Below, piece after piece: positions 1 through 11,923 of a DNA stretch of 64,000 nucleotides; positions within the stretch are counted from its first letter, which is position 1; each line of letters opens with the position of its first letter. The notes under the pieces were generated by a model. It did not search any database, had not been told where the DNA came from, and saw only the letters and a program-made list of their open reading frames with translations. Made by a program: the position numbers and the translations under genes. This stretch comes from Notolepis coatsorum. Taxonomy: Eukaryota; Chordata; Actinopteri; Aulopiformes; Paralepididae. The DNA is taken from assembly GCA_963971535.1 (NCBI GenBank), contig OZ020589.1, positions 93,065,182 through 93,129,181 of the forward strand, given 5' to 3'.

Positions 1-352
1 GGGAATCAGTCATATTCAAATCAATCAGGTTAACGTCACTGCTCAATTCGGTCAATGAAGTGTCTGCAGAGGTTATTGGCATGCTACCATTGCCGGCATT
101 AATCGCCCTTCGTTCTTTCTTTTTCTGTTTTTTTATTTGGTTACGCAATCTATAACGGCCTCCTTTCCTATACTTAAATACAAGGTTTTGTAAAGGCCTG
201 AATAACTTTGGCCATTGCTTCTTCACTTTTATTGTGACATTTCCAGTCATTGAAATAGACAGATTGTCTACCTTTGTTATTGTTATTGCATCTAAACCTT
301 TAGTTGCTCCTATCAATGTTCCACTAAGGTGAACCTGTTGGGTATTCGACAT
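1..352 (-). CDS. gag: Gag, N-terminal part (copy A), runs off window
   Basis: An uninterrupted frame runs from an ATG at 352-350 to the window edge, about 117 codons. Its protein lines up along its length with the N-terminus of Gag in the complete copy at 39516. Shared stretches include DNLSIS, VTIKV, FRPLQNLVFK, NQIKKQKK or TQIKKQKK, and MPITSAD. It carries a few extra residues after the start and a short insertion near residue 60. The basic IKKQKK stretch may bind RNA or membrane, which is inference. The frame stays open although the DNA has diverged visibly from copy B, which suggests past selection on the protein. The zinc-knuckle region would lie outside the window. It would be translated from an mRNA spliced from the donor at 5619 to the acceptor at 580. 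Confidence 0.75.
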   Translation of the reverse strand, partial: MSNTQQVHLSGTLIGATKGLDAITITKVDNLSISMTGNVTIKVKKQWPKLFRPLQNLVFKYRKGGRYRLRNQIKKQKKKERRAINAGNGSMPITSADTSLTELSSDVNLIDLNMTDS

Positions 353-612
353 TCTCACCACTTTCACGCACTCGCAATATTACCGTTTGGAAAAACAAGT
401 TTCTCTGTGTTTAAAACTATTTTTACAAACTTGAGTTAAAAATCACTCACACTTTCAGATTTTACCGGTGCAGACAGGAATTGACAAGACGCTTATCATA
501 CTATACCCCGGCTACAATAGCCAATTTTCCCCAGTTGGAGTTGGAATCGTCAGAACTGCCTCTGTCTGCCCCCGAGCAACTGTGGAGAAAGAAAGAAAAA
601 AACATACACTTA

Positions 613-1158
613 GGGCCCGCGTCCACCTAGCGCATATTTCTCCGTGAAACATGCTGGGAGTGCGCCGGCAGAGCTGGCTTGAAGCGCATCTTGTAGATGA
701 CAGAAATAAATCTACAGCCATGCCGCGGTTTTGCACATATTATAGCATATTTGAATAACTTTATTGTATATTAATTATATATATAGTTATTGCCTGACAC
801 CACAGTTCGCCCTTTGCTTTTTATTAGCTTTTTAGTAGTGTATTCGTGTAGTTATTATTATTAGTTTTGTCGCGAATCTCAATGGTCTGTGGGAGACAGC
901 CAGACAGGCAGGCAGCTCCGGTGTCAGGTTACAAACAGAGTGGTAGATGAATGGCTGTGATTGGTTCTCTGAAAATGAGCTCCAGCGCATCGCTCTGAAA
1001 GTTCAGAAAGTTTCAACTTTCGGCCGCACAAAAAAGCTGAGAAAAGAAGCCGACGGCAGCGCAATTCCTAGAGGCGGCCGCATGCGCTCCCTCCCCATTG
1101 GAATACATTGAAAACAGATGCGTGCGGTCAGAAATATGCGCCAAGTGGACGCGGGCCC
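613..1158. mobile_element. PIF/Harbinger-type MITE (546 bp)
   Basis: Terminal inverted repeats begin GGGCCCGCGTCCAC at both ends and extend about 30 bp with few mismatches, into GCGCATATTTCT. A 3-bp TTA duplication flanks the element (610-612 and 1159-1161). Copy B keeps the uninterrupted target (TACACTTAATTA on the reverse strand of about 39255-39266), which confirms the insertion. A TTA/TAA 3-bp target is typical of the PIF/Harbinger superfamily. There is no transposase frame, so it is non-autonomous. It sits about 30 bp upstream of the splice acceptor of copy A, in the likely branch-point zone. Confidence 0.85.
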
Positions 1159-2994
1159 TTAATTAGCAGTGGTATTTCCCTTCACAATCCATCATTATCT
1201 TTAAGCATGGAAATGTCGGGCATCTCTATACTAATATCACTTTAGAGAGAGTTAGTGCAATTTATTTGAATCATAACGACACAGCCTTAGCCTTTTTCCA
1301 TTGTCCAATTGGAAAACTGGATTTTTCCCAATCTCTTGTCGTGTCCTCTCACACGACTCTCTGAGGAACACAATTCTGCATCAATCTCCCCTCCTGTTCC
1401 AGTATGGTTGGTCCTCCTTCAGAACAATCAGAATTAGTTTTACAACCTATCATTTCTAAACATTTGTAATGGATATGGTACTCTATTTGACTAAAATTTC
1501 TTCTTTGCTTAATGTATTTGTCATCTTAATCTCATAAAATATTGTAATTGTCACTGACAGCTTAATGCCTATGTGTAGATCTAATTTTAACATTTCCTTC
1601 TATGTGTAGCGCTTTTTATTTCTATCTGAGAAAGTCTAAAATGTATTCCTTGCTTACATCACACTTCACATAACAGTATTCACATAATTTATTCATAATT
1701 TATATACATACCCCCTTCTAACACCAAATCTTAGGTGTTAACCTCACCACATCATCTCACGAGGAAAAAAATAAACCTTCAGTGACTCATACCACTGAAA
1801 CCCCGTGCTTCGCACAGTGTCCAGCTATCCATGTTATAAACCATAGACCCCAGCACCATACTACCGCAATATTCCCACAGATCCCTGACTTCCAAGGACC
1901 TGCCACCACTCAGCCCAAAGCAATTCCGCTACAGTTTCGAACCTGAACGAAAACACCCCCGGATCCCTTTATAAGGAATATCACCAATATTGTCCCACCA
2001 TACACGTACACAGATGGGTAGCGCCCACACGGCACCCAGCTCCCACATCCGCCCCATCAACACTTCCCTGCACAAACCTATGCTAAAAATTAGAAGCAAG
2101 TATGGAGCTAGCACCTCGTCTAAATGAAAAAATATACACCATGCCCACTTAAACCTGAACTAAAATCAACCATGTCCACCTGAACCTGAACTAAAATCAA
2201 CTCACACCCAATATGGCTTAAAGCCCAACGCTTTCGCAAACGCATGCTTCAACCGCTACTACCACACCTCTTCCCCTACAAAATAATATACAAACCTAAG
2301 CAAAAAATTGAGAAGATTGGCATCCGAATAGGAAAACCCAATCCCCACTATTAGAGGGGGGGATTAGTAACCTGTTCTAAACACAAAAAATACACACTAT
2401 GTCACTATGTACCCCAAACCCAGAACTATAATTAACCTACAGACTACCTAGCCCCACCTAATCCAGTACATAAACAGGAAATATCAATAAACAAATAAAC
2501 AAGTCCACACTTTACTCCCAAGCCCCTATCGTAAAGGCATCAACCAAACAGGAGAAAAGGAGAGAGACTTAGAGCTCACCGAGCTCCTATCACTGTAAAT
2601 TGCCCCCACCTAACCTAGTCTGAACCCAACTGTACATCTAACCCGTAGGAGCCACTAGGCACACTGAACTCAATCACTGGAGAGGGAGAGAGAGAAGGAG
2701 AAGGAAGGGCAAGAGAAAGAGAGAGCGCGTACCACTGTACCACATCGCACTCCCACATGCACACCTGTGCTCCTCCAAATCCACCTACCGCATCGTTCCA
2801 ACCACTCCAAACGCAACACCAACAACCTAACAATGCCTGCCCCATTCCCTAAACCAACATCTCCAGCACCCAAAACCGGCCATAACAGTGTAGAACGGAC
2901 ACAGTCCCAAGCCTAAAGCTTCCTCCATTAACATTAAATTGAAAACATAACCCTTTAACTGAATATCAAATAGCAAGCCACCTTAGATCCCAAC

Positions 2995-3420
<426 letters not shown>

Positions 3421-5725
3421 AGGATAAATGAAAAAGACAGACTTAGAACTCAAGCGGCAACACCGCCCTCTGCTGTAACGCTCTAACATCACCCCTACTA
3501 CACTACAATACCCACAACGTCCTGTAGGAGGTGTCTTCCCCATTCTACAACAAGTGCGTCATCACGCAGCCAACCATACCTACGTCAAACCCACGTGGTC
3601 CCTTAACATGAAACTACACGCCCCAGAATCCTCTTACCCCGGACGTTGCACCATGCTTACCCACATGATGGTCTCGTCGCCTACCACCAACTATATCACC
3701 ACAAATTGCTACCACTGCTCATTAAACCAACCTATCACCAATATAATAAAGTTATTGTAATTCAAGAGATAAGACCTCTTGCATAAACGACACAACAGGT
3801 GAAGAATTGTACCTAAACTAGAACGGGAGCCTAAGCCACAGCTCTACTGCCCCCTAGTGCATTTTCAACCAAACACCGTCCACACTGATCACGGCTCTCA
3901 TTCTCCAAACACATTTCACTCACAACCTAGTACGCATGCGCAGGCCTTTTTTACAGCCAATCAAATACCCCTATCCATAATTACATACAACATTAAAAGT
4001 ACACAATCACACTGCAATTCACACGACGCATTAATATCATTGATATACGCTTCACACAGCAACATCACCCGTTCACAATATTAGCATTGAACAGCCCCAG
4101 CAGCATGTAGCATGTAGCATGTAGCTAGGTAGCCTTAGCCACCGTTAGCCACGCCATAGCATTCGCCATCTAGTAACAGTGGCCGCAGTAGCCTATATTA
4201 GCTCCCAACACCGCTCGTTAGCTTGCAGCTTAGCCTAGCTTCTTAGCCAGCCTAGCTTAGCATACGCTCCGAGCGTAAACGGCAGTCTTATTCCTTTCAC
4301 GGAGCATCTATAGCAGACCACGACGGCAGCGTTATAATGACGTCACCCATTAACTGGACTTTAATCCAACATAAGCGCTATTTTTACAGATAAAAAAATA
4401 TAAAAACATTACATACGCGAACAACTTCCGGGTCAGCACTTGCTAGTTTGAACTCCAAACCTGACCAGTCGTTTAGCACCCGCCATTGTTCTAGCCTCTG
4501 CTTAGAACGACTTCCGGTTCAAAGTCTTTGTTGTCTTCCGTTTTCGAAAGACTAGCTTGACCTTTAGCTAGTCGATAGCTTGAGCGTTAGCTCGAGCGTT
4601 AGCTCCATTATTATCCTAGCCTTAGCTTTAGCATTACCACACATTGTTACTTTTTTCAATAGTTTCCCCGTACACATTTCTATCGCAATAAAAGCGTCCG
4701 TATTACAATACCCGCAATGAACACTTGCATAGTAAACAGTATAATTAAACAATTCGTTGCTAAGAGCTTATTGTACCCGTTTGTCGCGGCGTAACGTATT
4801 GAAATAAACGCCCAAGCTAAACACGTTCTATCGGGATCTTCACCGATCTTTGCCTTCTGAAATCAACCTTCTCATGGTCAACAGGCAAGCCCCGCATCCC
4901 CCTAATCAACCCTTAATAACGGATAGATTATGGCTAGAACAGCTGATATCCCTCAGAGAAAATCCCCTCCCCGTAAAAATACCGGGGTCCGGCTAAACTG
5001 GGTGATATTTTCAAAAGCCTACGTGTTCAGCTTCGGAAGGCCCCTCGTACGCTCATTTCACCACTACGTTAATATCCCGCGACCCGTAACGAACACATCA
5101 TATCGGCGCCTTCTTTACATATCCATCTGATCCCGTGATCTGTACAGTTGTGGACCAGAGCCTGAAAGTCCCATTCGCGTCATTGCCGACGTTCTATGCC
5201 GCCACTCCCTGCCGCTTGAGATTCGCCAGTAAGCGGAGGCCTGGCGTTAACCCAGCAATCGCACACTCTCATAATCCACCCACTGTACAGTACACGAAAA
5301 AAATAACTCATCATACCATACACCCCTGAAAAGACATGGCCCGTCCTTCCCGAACGCAAAGACGAATTTGGCCACGATCAAGAGCCATTCGTCAAGCGCA
5401 GCCCGGTTCTATCAATTACAGAGTGGCGTCCTGGACGTCCCCGCTTTAAATTGACCCATGCCTAATATTACCTGTCGAACGTCACGCATCCCTGCTACCC
5501 CATCATTGCGCCCACCAAGATCCCCGCGACAGACACGGAGCTCCGGCGGGCGTCCTCAGCAACCCCATCCCACCTGGACGCCTCGTCGTCGGCATAATCG
5601 CCTTGTGTCTGTCACTCACCTGATTCACGTAGAATTGCAGAATGTCCCGTGGGTGATCCAGATCATCCGGCGCTGTAGAGTCACGAACCCCTTGCTCGTA
5701 TGCCGAAAAATTCACGTTCCAGCTA

Positions 5726-5741
5726 GGGTCAAACGGCACCA
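5726..5741 (-). other. primer-binding site of copy A
   Basis: On the minus strand TGGTGCCGTTTGACCC lies just inside the LTR, starting with the TGG expected to pair with a tRNA CCA end. Copy B has the related TGGTGTCGCGACCC at the same place. The primer tRNA was not identified. Confidence 0.6.
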
Positions 5742-5744
5742 TTT

Positions 5745-7135
5745 ATCGTAAAAGGAATAAGGGTTTTACCTTAAAAAACCATCTATCTGATTTACTCTGC
5801 GTTGTGTTTCTAAATTCACCTTAAAACCTATTTACTGATAAAACCAACACGGTTTGTAAGACGGCAGTGGAGCAGGAGAATGAAGAGGATTCTTTTTCTC
5901 AGATCTGTTTTAATTCAAAGTCAAGAAGTACAAGATATTCTCTGAGTCCAAATGAGTATACTGTGCAATAATATTAATGTACCAAACACTATGGCATTTG
6001 TCATCAATACTAGACTAAGAGAGTAGATTAAAGAATAATAATCTTCAATGGAGCCTTAGTGGCGGAGCGTCGTTGAGTTGTTGATTTTCTTTGTTTCAAA
6101 GAGCTTCTTCGTCTGTTTCCCGCTTGCCGTCCTCTTCCAGGGGGGGTGGTGTGTGTCTTCTGTGTTTTTGTGTCTTCCCACACCCCCCTTTTATCAATGA
6201 GCCGAAACTCCTCAACGTGAGGTCATCAGTGACCTCACACAAATGGTTTCATCCAATCACCAACATTCACAGTTCAAATCTCAATGTAGGTGGGACTTAG
6301 TCCAACTGTTTCATTTTCATTGTTTCAAATCAAATGGATATTTACTAGTTAAAATTAGACTTAATAATTTTGGTATCAAGTCTCAGAACCTTCATGGTTG
6401 AATGCTGCTTACTTCCCTAAACACATACATTATATTTTTGTCTAAAAAGTATTTGATTCTAGATGAAAATCACTGTTTTTCTCATCAGTCTAGTTTTATA
6501 GCATTTTAATCATTCCTTTTAGCTTAAGTTGAATAGCTACTAACAGTTTATACTTAGTTATCATTAAAATATGTCCCACTTGATTCAACCAAGGCTCAGT
6601 TGCATACTTCAATGATTCTTCTCCTATATATAACATTGTTTCATCTCATTCCATTCATCAACCTTTATACAGTTCAACAGTAATAATTGCAAGTTATTTT
6701 CACATTAATTGTAAGTATATTAAACCAGTAAAAATACATTTAAGTTCCTTAAAAGATAGTTCCTCCTATATACCACTCATACCAACTGTCTGCATCCTGT
6801 GTCACAAGGCAGCTGGGTAAGAGATAACAACTTCATGATATGTGCTCATCTTTTGTTCAACACTTGGCCAACACCCATTGTAAACAGTTCTTATTGACCA
6901 CCTACTGTCTCACGCTCACATTCCAAGTCGCTTCACACACACTCTATCCTGAGAGCAGCCTTGATTACATCCTGCTCCTAGTATACTTTGCTGTCTCTAA
7001 CTTGGCCCTTTTGACCCCCTTTGGTTGACTGAATGGGACAGCTGTTTTCTGACCAAATCCTATGTGCTTTAAACCTTTTCTCCTAGGGACATTTTCCAGT
7101 GTGTGTAGGAGCTATATTTATCAAATTCTACGACA
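5745..7135 (-). repeat. LTR of copy A (approximate ends)
   Basis: Non-coding AT-rich sequence of about 1.39 kb following the primer-binding site on the minus strand. Its outer end on that strand begins TGTCGTAGAATTTGATAAAT, which aligns with the LTR start of copy C (TGACGTATATTCTGC). The inner end lacks a clear CA. Candidate TATA-like motifs (TATATAGGAG on the minus strand) occur near 6630 and 6765. Promoter position and target duplication are not established. Confidence 0.45.
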
Positions 7136-7458
7136 CTTATCTTGGAACCACTGAGACATAATCTATGACACTCCGAGTCCTGAACGTGCTGGTAATATGT
7201 CTTAAGTGCCTGAAACGGTCGCAGAAATTATATGATCTGATATCTGCTTGGAGAATGGCATTCTGTCTTAAACTCGAAAGCGCGTTCCCGTTCAGGTCAT
7301 TTGCATACAAACCACGCCCCCGACAGTCCTTATAAAGCAGTCAATGGGCAGTGTGCAAATTCTCGCTGAAATGTCAAAGCGACGCTCTGACACGGGAGGA
7401 AGCGCACCTGCCTCTAAGCAACGGCGTAAGAATTTCACGAATGCTGAAATGGAGGTGG

Positions 7459-7583
7459 GGAACCCTTGTAAACAAGACAAACGTATTCCTCTGGTCTGCA
7501 TCCTCTTAACAATTGTGTGTATTGAGCTGTACTGTATTGTAAATTCTGCAATCTGTTAATAAAGTTTCCATTCATTAATTCAG
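7459..7583 (+). mobile_element. LINE 3' tail insertion (CAAT-tail family)
   Basis: Contains GGTCTGCATCC, TTGAGCTGTACTGTA and TGCAATCTGTTAATAAAG, a 3' end seen many times in this window. It interrupts the Myb/SANT frame after EMEV, with a short AGGT repeat at the two edges. Confidence 0.6.
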
Positions 7584-7670
7584 GTACTGATATCGGGAGT
7601 GGAGAACTATAAGGGGGTTCTTTTCAGTAGCGTCAGCTCCGGTTACAGGGGCACCCACAAACGGGAGGTA

Positions 7671-7737
7671 TATTGAGCTGTACTGTACTGTACCCATTCT
7701 GCAATCTGTTAATAAACCTTTCAATCAATCAATCAGG
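7671..7737 (+). mobile_element. LINE 3' tail insertion with CAAT repeat
   Basis: A 67-bp copy of the same tail, ending in (CAAT)n. It splits the Myb/SANT frame between REV and WAQIT. It is a severe 5' truncation, as is usual for target-primed LINE insertion. Confidence 0.6.
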
Positions 7738-8128
7738 CATGGGCCCAAATCACCGGAGAGGTGAACGCTGTATCCGGCGAGGGGCGCACAGCCACCGAGC
7801 TGAATAAAAAATGGGTCGACATAAAGTCATCCTGCAAGCACCTGCGTGGCCTGGACCTGCGTGTCCAGGCCATTATAGGCACCACAGCGATCGCGGGTGT
7901 AGACGGTGCCGACAGGAATGAGACGACGCGCGGGGCTGGGCACCGTCTCCTGTTCTCAGCAGCCAGCATGTCTCCCGTCCCCGAAGGATCCGATACAGAC
8001 ACAGACGGTAGGAGTCCCTCCCACAACAGGTGCATCCCAATAAATTAGAACAGGGAATATATTGATTGCCTCCATGCACAGTAAATCTTGCAGTGTCAAA
8101 TGAAGGGAGTGTTAACACTTTACTCTAT

Positions 8129-8380
8129 TTAGAGTTGATTTAACATTAATTGTAGTTGGGAACAAATACGCAAGATGTACTGTACATCCAGCAGGTCCGC
8201 GTCACTCTCGGCGAAGAGATCAGCGTGGTCCCTGTACTGGCACTCCCTATTCATTGCGCGTTCGTATCGAGCATAATTATGCTGGACGTTACCCATAATT
8301 GTATGTGTAAGCCTTGGGTGCAGAGTTGACCATTTAAGCATGGCGCGATTAATCACTGTTAATTGGATGCCAGGGTTCAA
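8129..8380 (-). pseudogene. possible Harbinger transposase N-terminal fragment
   Basis: The minus-strand frame contains NRECQYRDHADLFAESDADL, which resembles the R-E-R-x-x-R-D-x-x-D-P/L stretch near the start of fish Harbinger transposases. No DDE catalytic region follows. Its position tail to tail with the Myb/SANT remnant suggests both came from one element. The match is short and made by eye. Confidence 0.3.
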
Positions 8381-8399
8381 TGTACACGATTGCAGGTTT

Positions 8400-9190
8400 A
8401 TTTGTCACACGCAACATCGTACCGGTAAGATGAGCAGTGGAATGTTTATCCACTGGCTCTTATAATGTATACAATAAGCAAATGTCCCAAACTATAAATG
8501 AGAACAACAATAAAATTATAACAGAATTATGTGGCTGATGTATTTATTTATTCCGAGTCATTTGCAGTGTGTGTAGTGCTATTATTTATTTTTCCGACAT
8601 CAAATAACGTAATTTCTTATCATACAAATATTGTCATATTCATTTTAATTGTGATTAAGTAATTAATTCCAAGGAGGCCTGTAGCGTTGACGTGAAGGAA
8701 TCACTATGAGAACACAGTCTGTCAAGTTATAATACAAATTTAAATTAGTCAATCAATCATGAGATTTGATCTCAGGAAAATTTGGGGACTCCCACTCCCA
8801 GCCCTAATATATCTTAAATGGGCCGAAATCTGGCTAAGATGAAATATTTTGTCGTAACTTCGTTCGGGAATGAGACCCATTGTCCCAAGTGCATTTAGTG
8901 TTAGTGCAAATAAATTAATAAATATAAATATTTCAGTGACAGTCCAGTGAGTTAATGGTAGGAGGGGGGGGGGGGGGCGTTGACTTGCAAAGGATGAAAT
9001 AGTGTATAGTGCAGCAATGCAAGTCCGGTTCACAGTTATTGTCAGTAGGAGTTAGATCATTTTGTGTACTGTACTGTGTAGGGACTGTCCTGCTCCACTA
9101 GGGGCAGGCTTTTCTCATTCACTAGGCTGGGGGCGGGGCTGGCTTTTCTAATTCACAGGAGCGATCTTTTCTACCACAGTGCACGTTGGC
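8400..9190. other. non-coding interval with a G14 run
   Basis: No gene recognised. AT-rich sequence with a 14-base G run at 8964-8977 and short direct repeats (GGGGC, TTCACTAGG) near 9110-9170. Confidence 0.5.
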
Positions 9191-9196
9191 TTTGAG

Positions 9197-10007
9197 AGTT
9201 GTTTGATTGATTGAAAACTTTATTAACAGATTGCAGAATGGGTACAGTACAGTACATAGATGTAGCAGTACTGTCTATCTGTATGTCATGTATGTCATAT
9301 ATGTCCTGATGAATTGAAAATGGGGGACCCTGATGTAAACAAGACGAAAGTCTTTCTCTGGTCTGCATCCCCTTAACAATTGTGTGTATTGAGCTGTACT
9401 GTAGTGTACCCATTCTGCAATCTGTTAATAAAGTTTTCACTACCCACTTTCAAAAACACTCTCAAAAAACACCTAAGGGAGACTGCAATTCGAAACTGGC
9501 CCCTGTAAATGTCCGAACACAACCCCCTCCAATGTACAGTAAATTACCAAGTATGGTCTTGTCAATATTCCAATGTACAGTTTTGTTTGTACAGTTGTAC
9601 AGTGTCCCCCACCCACCCCTCCTACCCAACCTCCCCCCCACTCCTACCCAACACCCCCACCCAACCACCTCCAATGTACAGTCCCCCCCTCCCCCCACCT
9701 ACCCAATCCAATGTACAGTTTCTACGTCAAATGTATATACTCTTTTTTCTGGACTCTTTTTGTATCACAAACAGTACTGTATTTGCAAATCTGGTATGTC
9801 ATAAATGTATAGATGTAGCAGTACTGTCTATCTGTATGTCATGTATGTCATATATGTTACGATGAATTGAAAATGGGGGACCCTGAAGTAAACAAGACAA
9901 AAGTCTTTCTCTGGTCTGCATCCCCTTAACAATTGTATGTATTGAGCTGTACTGTACTGTACCCATTCTGCAATCTGTTAATAAACTTTTCAATCAATCA
10001 ATCAATA
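9197..10007. mobile_element. cluster of LINE 3'-end copies of the CAAT/ATTG-tail family
   Basis: A reversed tail (TTGATTGATTG, then TTTATTAACAGATTGCAGA) at 9197-9255 abuts a forward copy to about 9443. A further forward copy ends in (CAAT)n near 10007. The sequence between, 9444-9784, has repeats of CCAATGTACAGT and long C-rich stretches. It also resembles the 3' part of the LINE at 52944-53760. No intact reverse transcriptase is present here. Confidence 0.6.
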
Positions 10008-10092
10008 CATCCAGCTTGCAGTGTGTGTAGTTGGCTTTGAGTTGGCCATCTTATCTAGGCAACATTATATTATAAGAGTTATATCATTAAGG

Positions 10093-10124
10093 GTGTGTGT
10101 GTGTGGGGGGGGGGGGGGGGGGGG
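10093..10124. repeat. (GT)n followed by a G20 run
   Basis: (GT)6 directly followed by 20 G residues. The rest of about 10010-10620 has no gene. Parts near 10320-10440 resemble the 3' UTR of the LINE ending near 14440. Confidence 0.85.
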
Positions 10125-10640
10125 TGATACTAGCTAGCTAACTGAATAATGAAGAATAACCAAGTCATGTTTTTTGTATTTGTCACATATAAAGTGGTTA
10201 CTGTATGAGCCCCCTGGGAATGTGCTTCATACAGTAAAAAAATTAAAATAATAGCAAACAATGAGGTAAAAATGCACAAATTTGGTATGGATGTAGTGCA
10301 AATCCGTTTGTAATATATACAATATGGTGTAGTGTCTAAAGTGAGTGTAGGGTGAGTGTTTGTTTAGGAGTGTGTGCAATGAATATAGCTGGATCGGTTA
10401 ATGTTACATAGTCATTGAGCATCCTGATGGGAGCCTTTCAATCTCAATATGAGAGTTTTGCATTTAGATGCCACTTATATCCCCCTCGGAGCGTGAGAGA
10501 AGCATGTGCTCAAACTGAAAAAAGACACACCAAATAGCTTTGGTCACACAGTTACCATATATATTTAAGCTATAGGTCATGACTGTATATCGTGATTATA
10601 TCACAGCTAAGGGGCGTTGCTTGGTCCGATGTGAAGCCCC

Positions 10641-11320
10641 ATGACTGTTGAAGCCCCAACAGTCATCTCCCGCCTCGACTACTGCAACCGCAACGCACTG
10701 CTCACTGGCCTCCCGGCCACCGCCACCAAGCCTCTTCAACTCATTCAAAACGCAGCGGCCCGCCTGATCTCAATTCTCAAACCTATACCGAAGTCGGCCC
10801 ATGTCACCCCACTTCTTAGGGACCTGCACTGGCTCCCCATTGCTGCACGTATCCGCTTCCGGCAAAGGGAACCGCTCCCGCCTACCTCCGGTCAATGGTC
10901 TCTAACTACACACCCTCAAGACCCCTACGCTCTGCATCTTCTGGCCGCCTCAGACCTACTCCTATCCAAGCTCCGGGAGGGTCATCAAAGAGAAGCCGCC
11001 TATTCTCAGTCCTTGCCCCACAATGGTGAAATGAACTACCCACCCCAGTTAGGACAGCCAAATCCCGTCCAATCTTTCGCCGTCGACTAAAGACGCACTT
11101 CTTCAACCATTATCTGAAATGAGAGAGAAAAAACTAACCCTAACTAACCTTACTGTCATGCACTTGTCCTAATAAACTAACCTACACTGTAACACACAAC
11201 ACTTTGATGAACATTGATACTCAGCTGATAGAGTTGTACCCTTCCTGATGACTTGTCGTGCAGAACTTGTAAGTCGCTTTGGATAAAAGCGTCAGCTAAA
11301 TGTAAATGTATAATCACAAT
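10641..11320 (+). pseudogene. L2 LINE 3' fragment, ORF2 C-terminus
   Basis: It encodes VISRLDYCN, LQLIQNAAARLIS and HVTPLLRDLHWLPIAARIRF, the C-terminal hallmark of teleost L2 ORF2. It then goes out of frame: the segment after RIRF is read in another frame relative to the copy at 21745. Small insertions (for example RNALL for NALL) are also present. The 3' end has GGATAAAAGCGTCAGC and AAATGTAAATG. It is 5' truncated and non-functional. Confidence 0.9.
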
Positions 11321-11920
11321 AAATCACGGCCTGAATTTAACTGTTGCTTTTGTAAAACAATCACCAAATATGGCAATATAACTATAGTTTATAAAGAAAA
11401 ATTAGACACATTCCAACCATGTGTTGACATGGCAATAAAGTGTTCTATTCTATTCTATTCTAATGCTAAGTAGTAAATAATTCATGAATACTGTACAAGG
11501 AAATAGGTCCTACTAAAGAAGAACAGTTAAAATGTGCAGGAAAGGTAAAAAAAAAAGAAAACCCAAGGGCTTATAAGCGACCTCCCCTCTTAAACCTATA
11601 TAGGATAACTACACACAAAAAAATTACACATTATGCACAAACACACATGCGCATATCCCTTTCTCATACACACAGATACATACAATACAGCATTATACAA
11701 CTATTATAATGTTGAAAAAAAAAAAAAAAAAAGACTTTACACAAATACACATGGATACTATAGACTACAGGATTTGTAGTTCTTTTTTAAGCTTACTTTT
11801 AAATATATTTAAAGTGGAACATGTTTCTATTCGATTTTGTATATCATTCCACATCACTGCACCTTGATAAACAAATGAGAATTTGGCAACATTGCCCTAA
11901 TTGCAATATATTCTTTGTAA
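11321..11920. other. non-coding interval with a LINE/SINE-type tail
   Basis: AT-rich. Contains GACATGGCAATAAAGTG followed by (TTCTA)n near 11430-11460, a typical retroposon tail, and A-rich runs near 11550 and 11715. No gene seen. Confidence 0.5.
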
Positions 11921-11923
11921 AAG

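Larger units (their letters stand above)
7371..8048 (+). pseudogene. Myb/SANT-like DNA-binding protein of a Harbinger element, broken by two LINE tails
   Basis: The gene begins MSKRRSDTGGSAPASKQ and continues KNFTNAEMEV. The frame is then broken by a LINE tail at about 7459-7583. It resumes as ISGVENYKGVLFSSVSSGY and is broken again at about 7671-7737. It resumes as WAQITGEVNAVSGEGRT followed by ELNKKWVDIKSS. The W-x3-T-x-E-V and KKWxDIKS pattern is that of the Myb/SANT-like domain in Harbinger accessory proteins and NAIF1-type relatives. The remaining sequence to 8048 is acidic and poorly conserved. With both insertions the protein cannot be made whole. A possible transposase fragment lies on the opposite strand nearby, which would fit the two-gene Harbinger layout. 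Confidence 0.65.
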
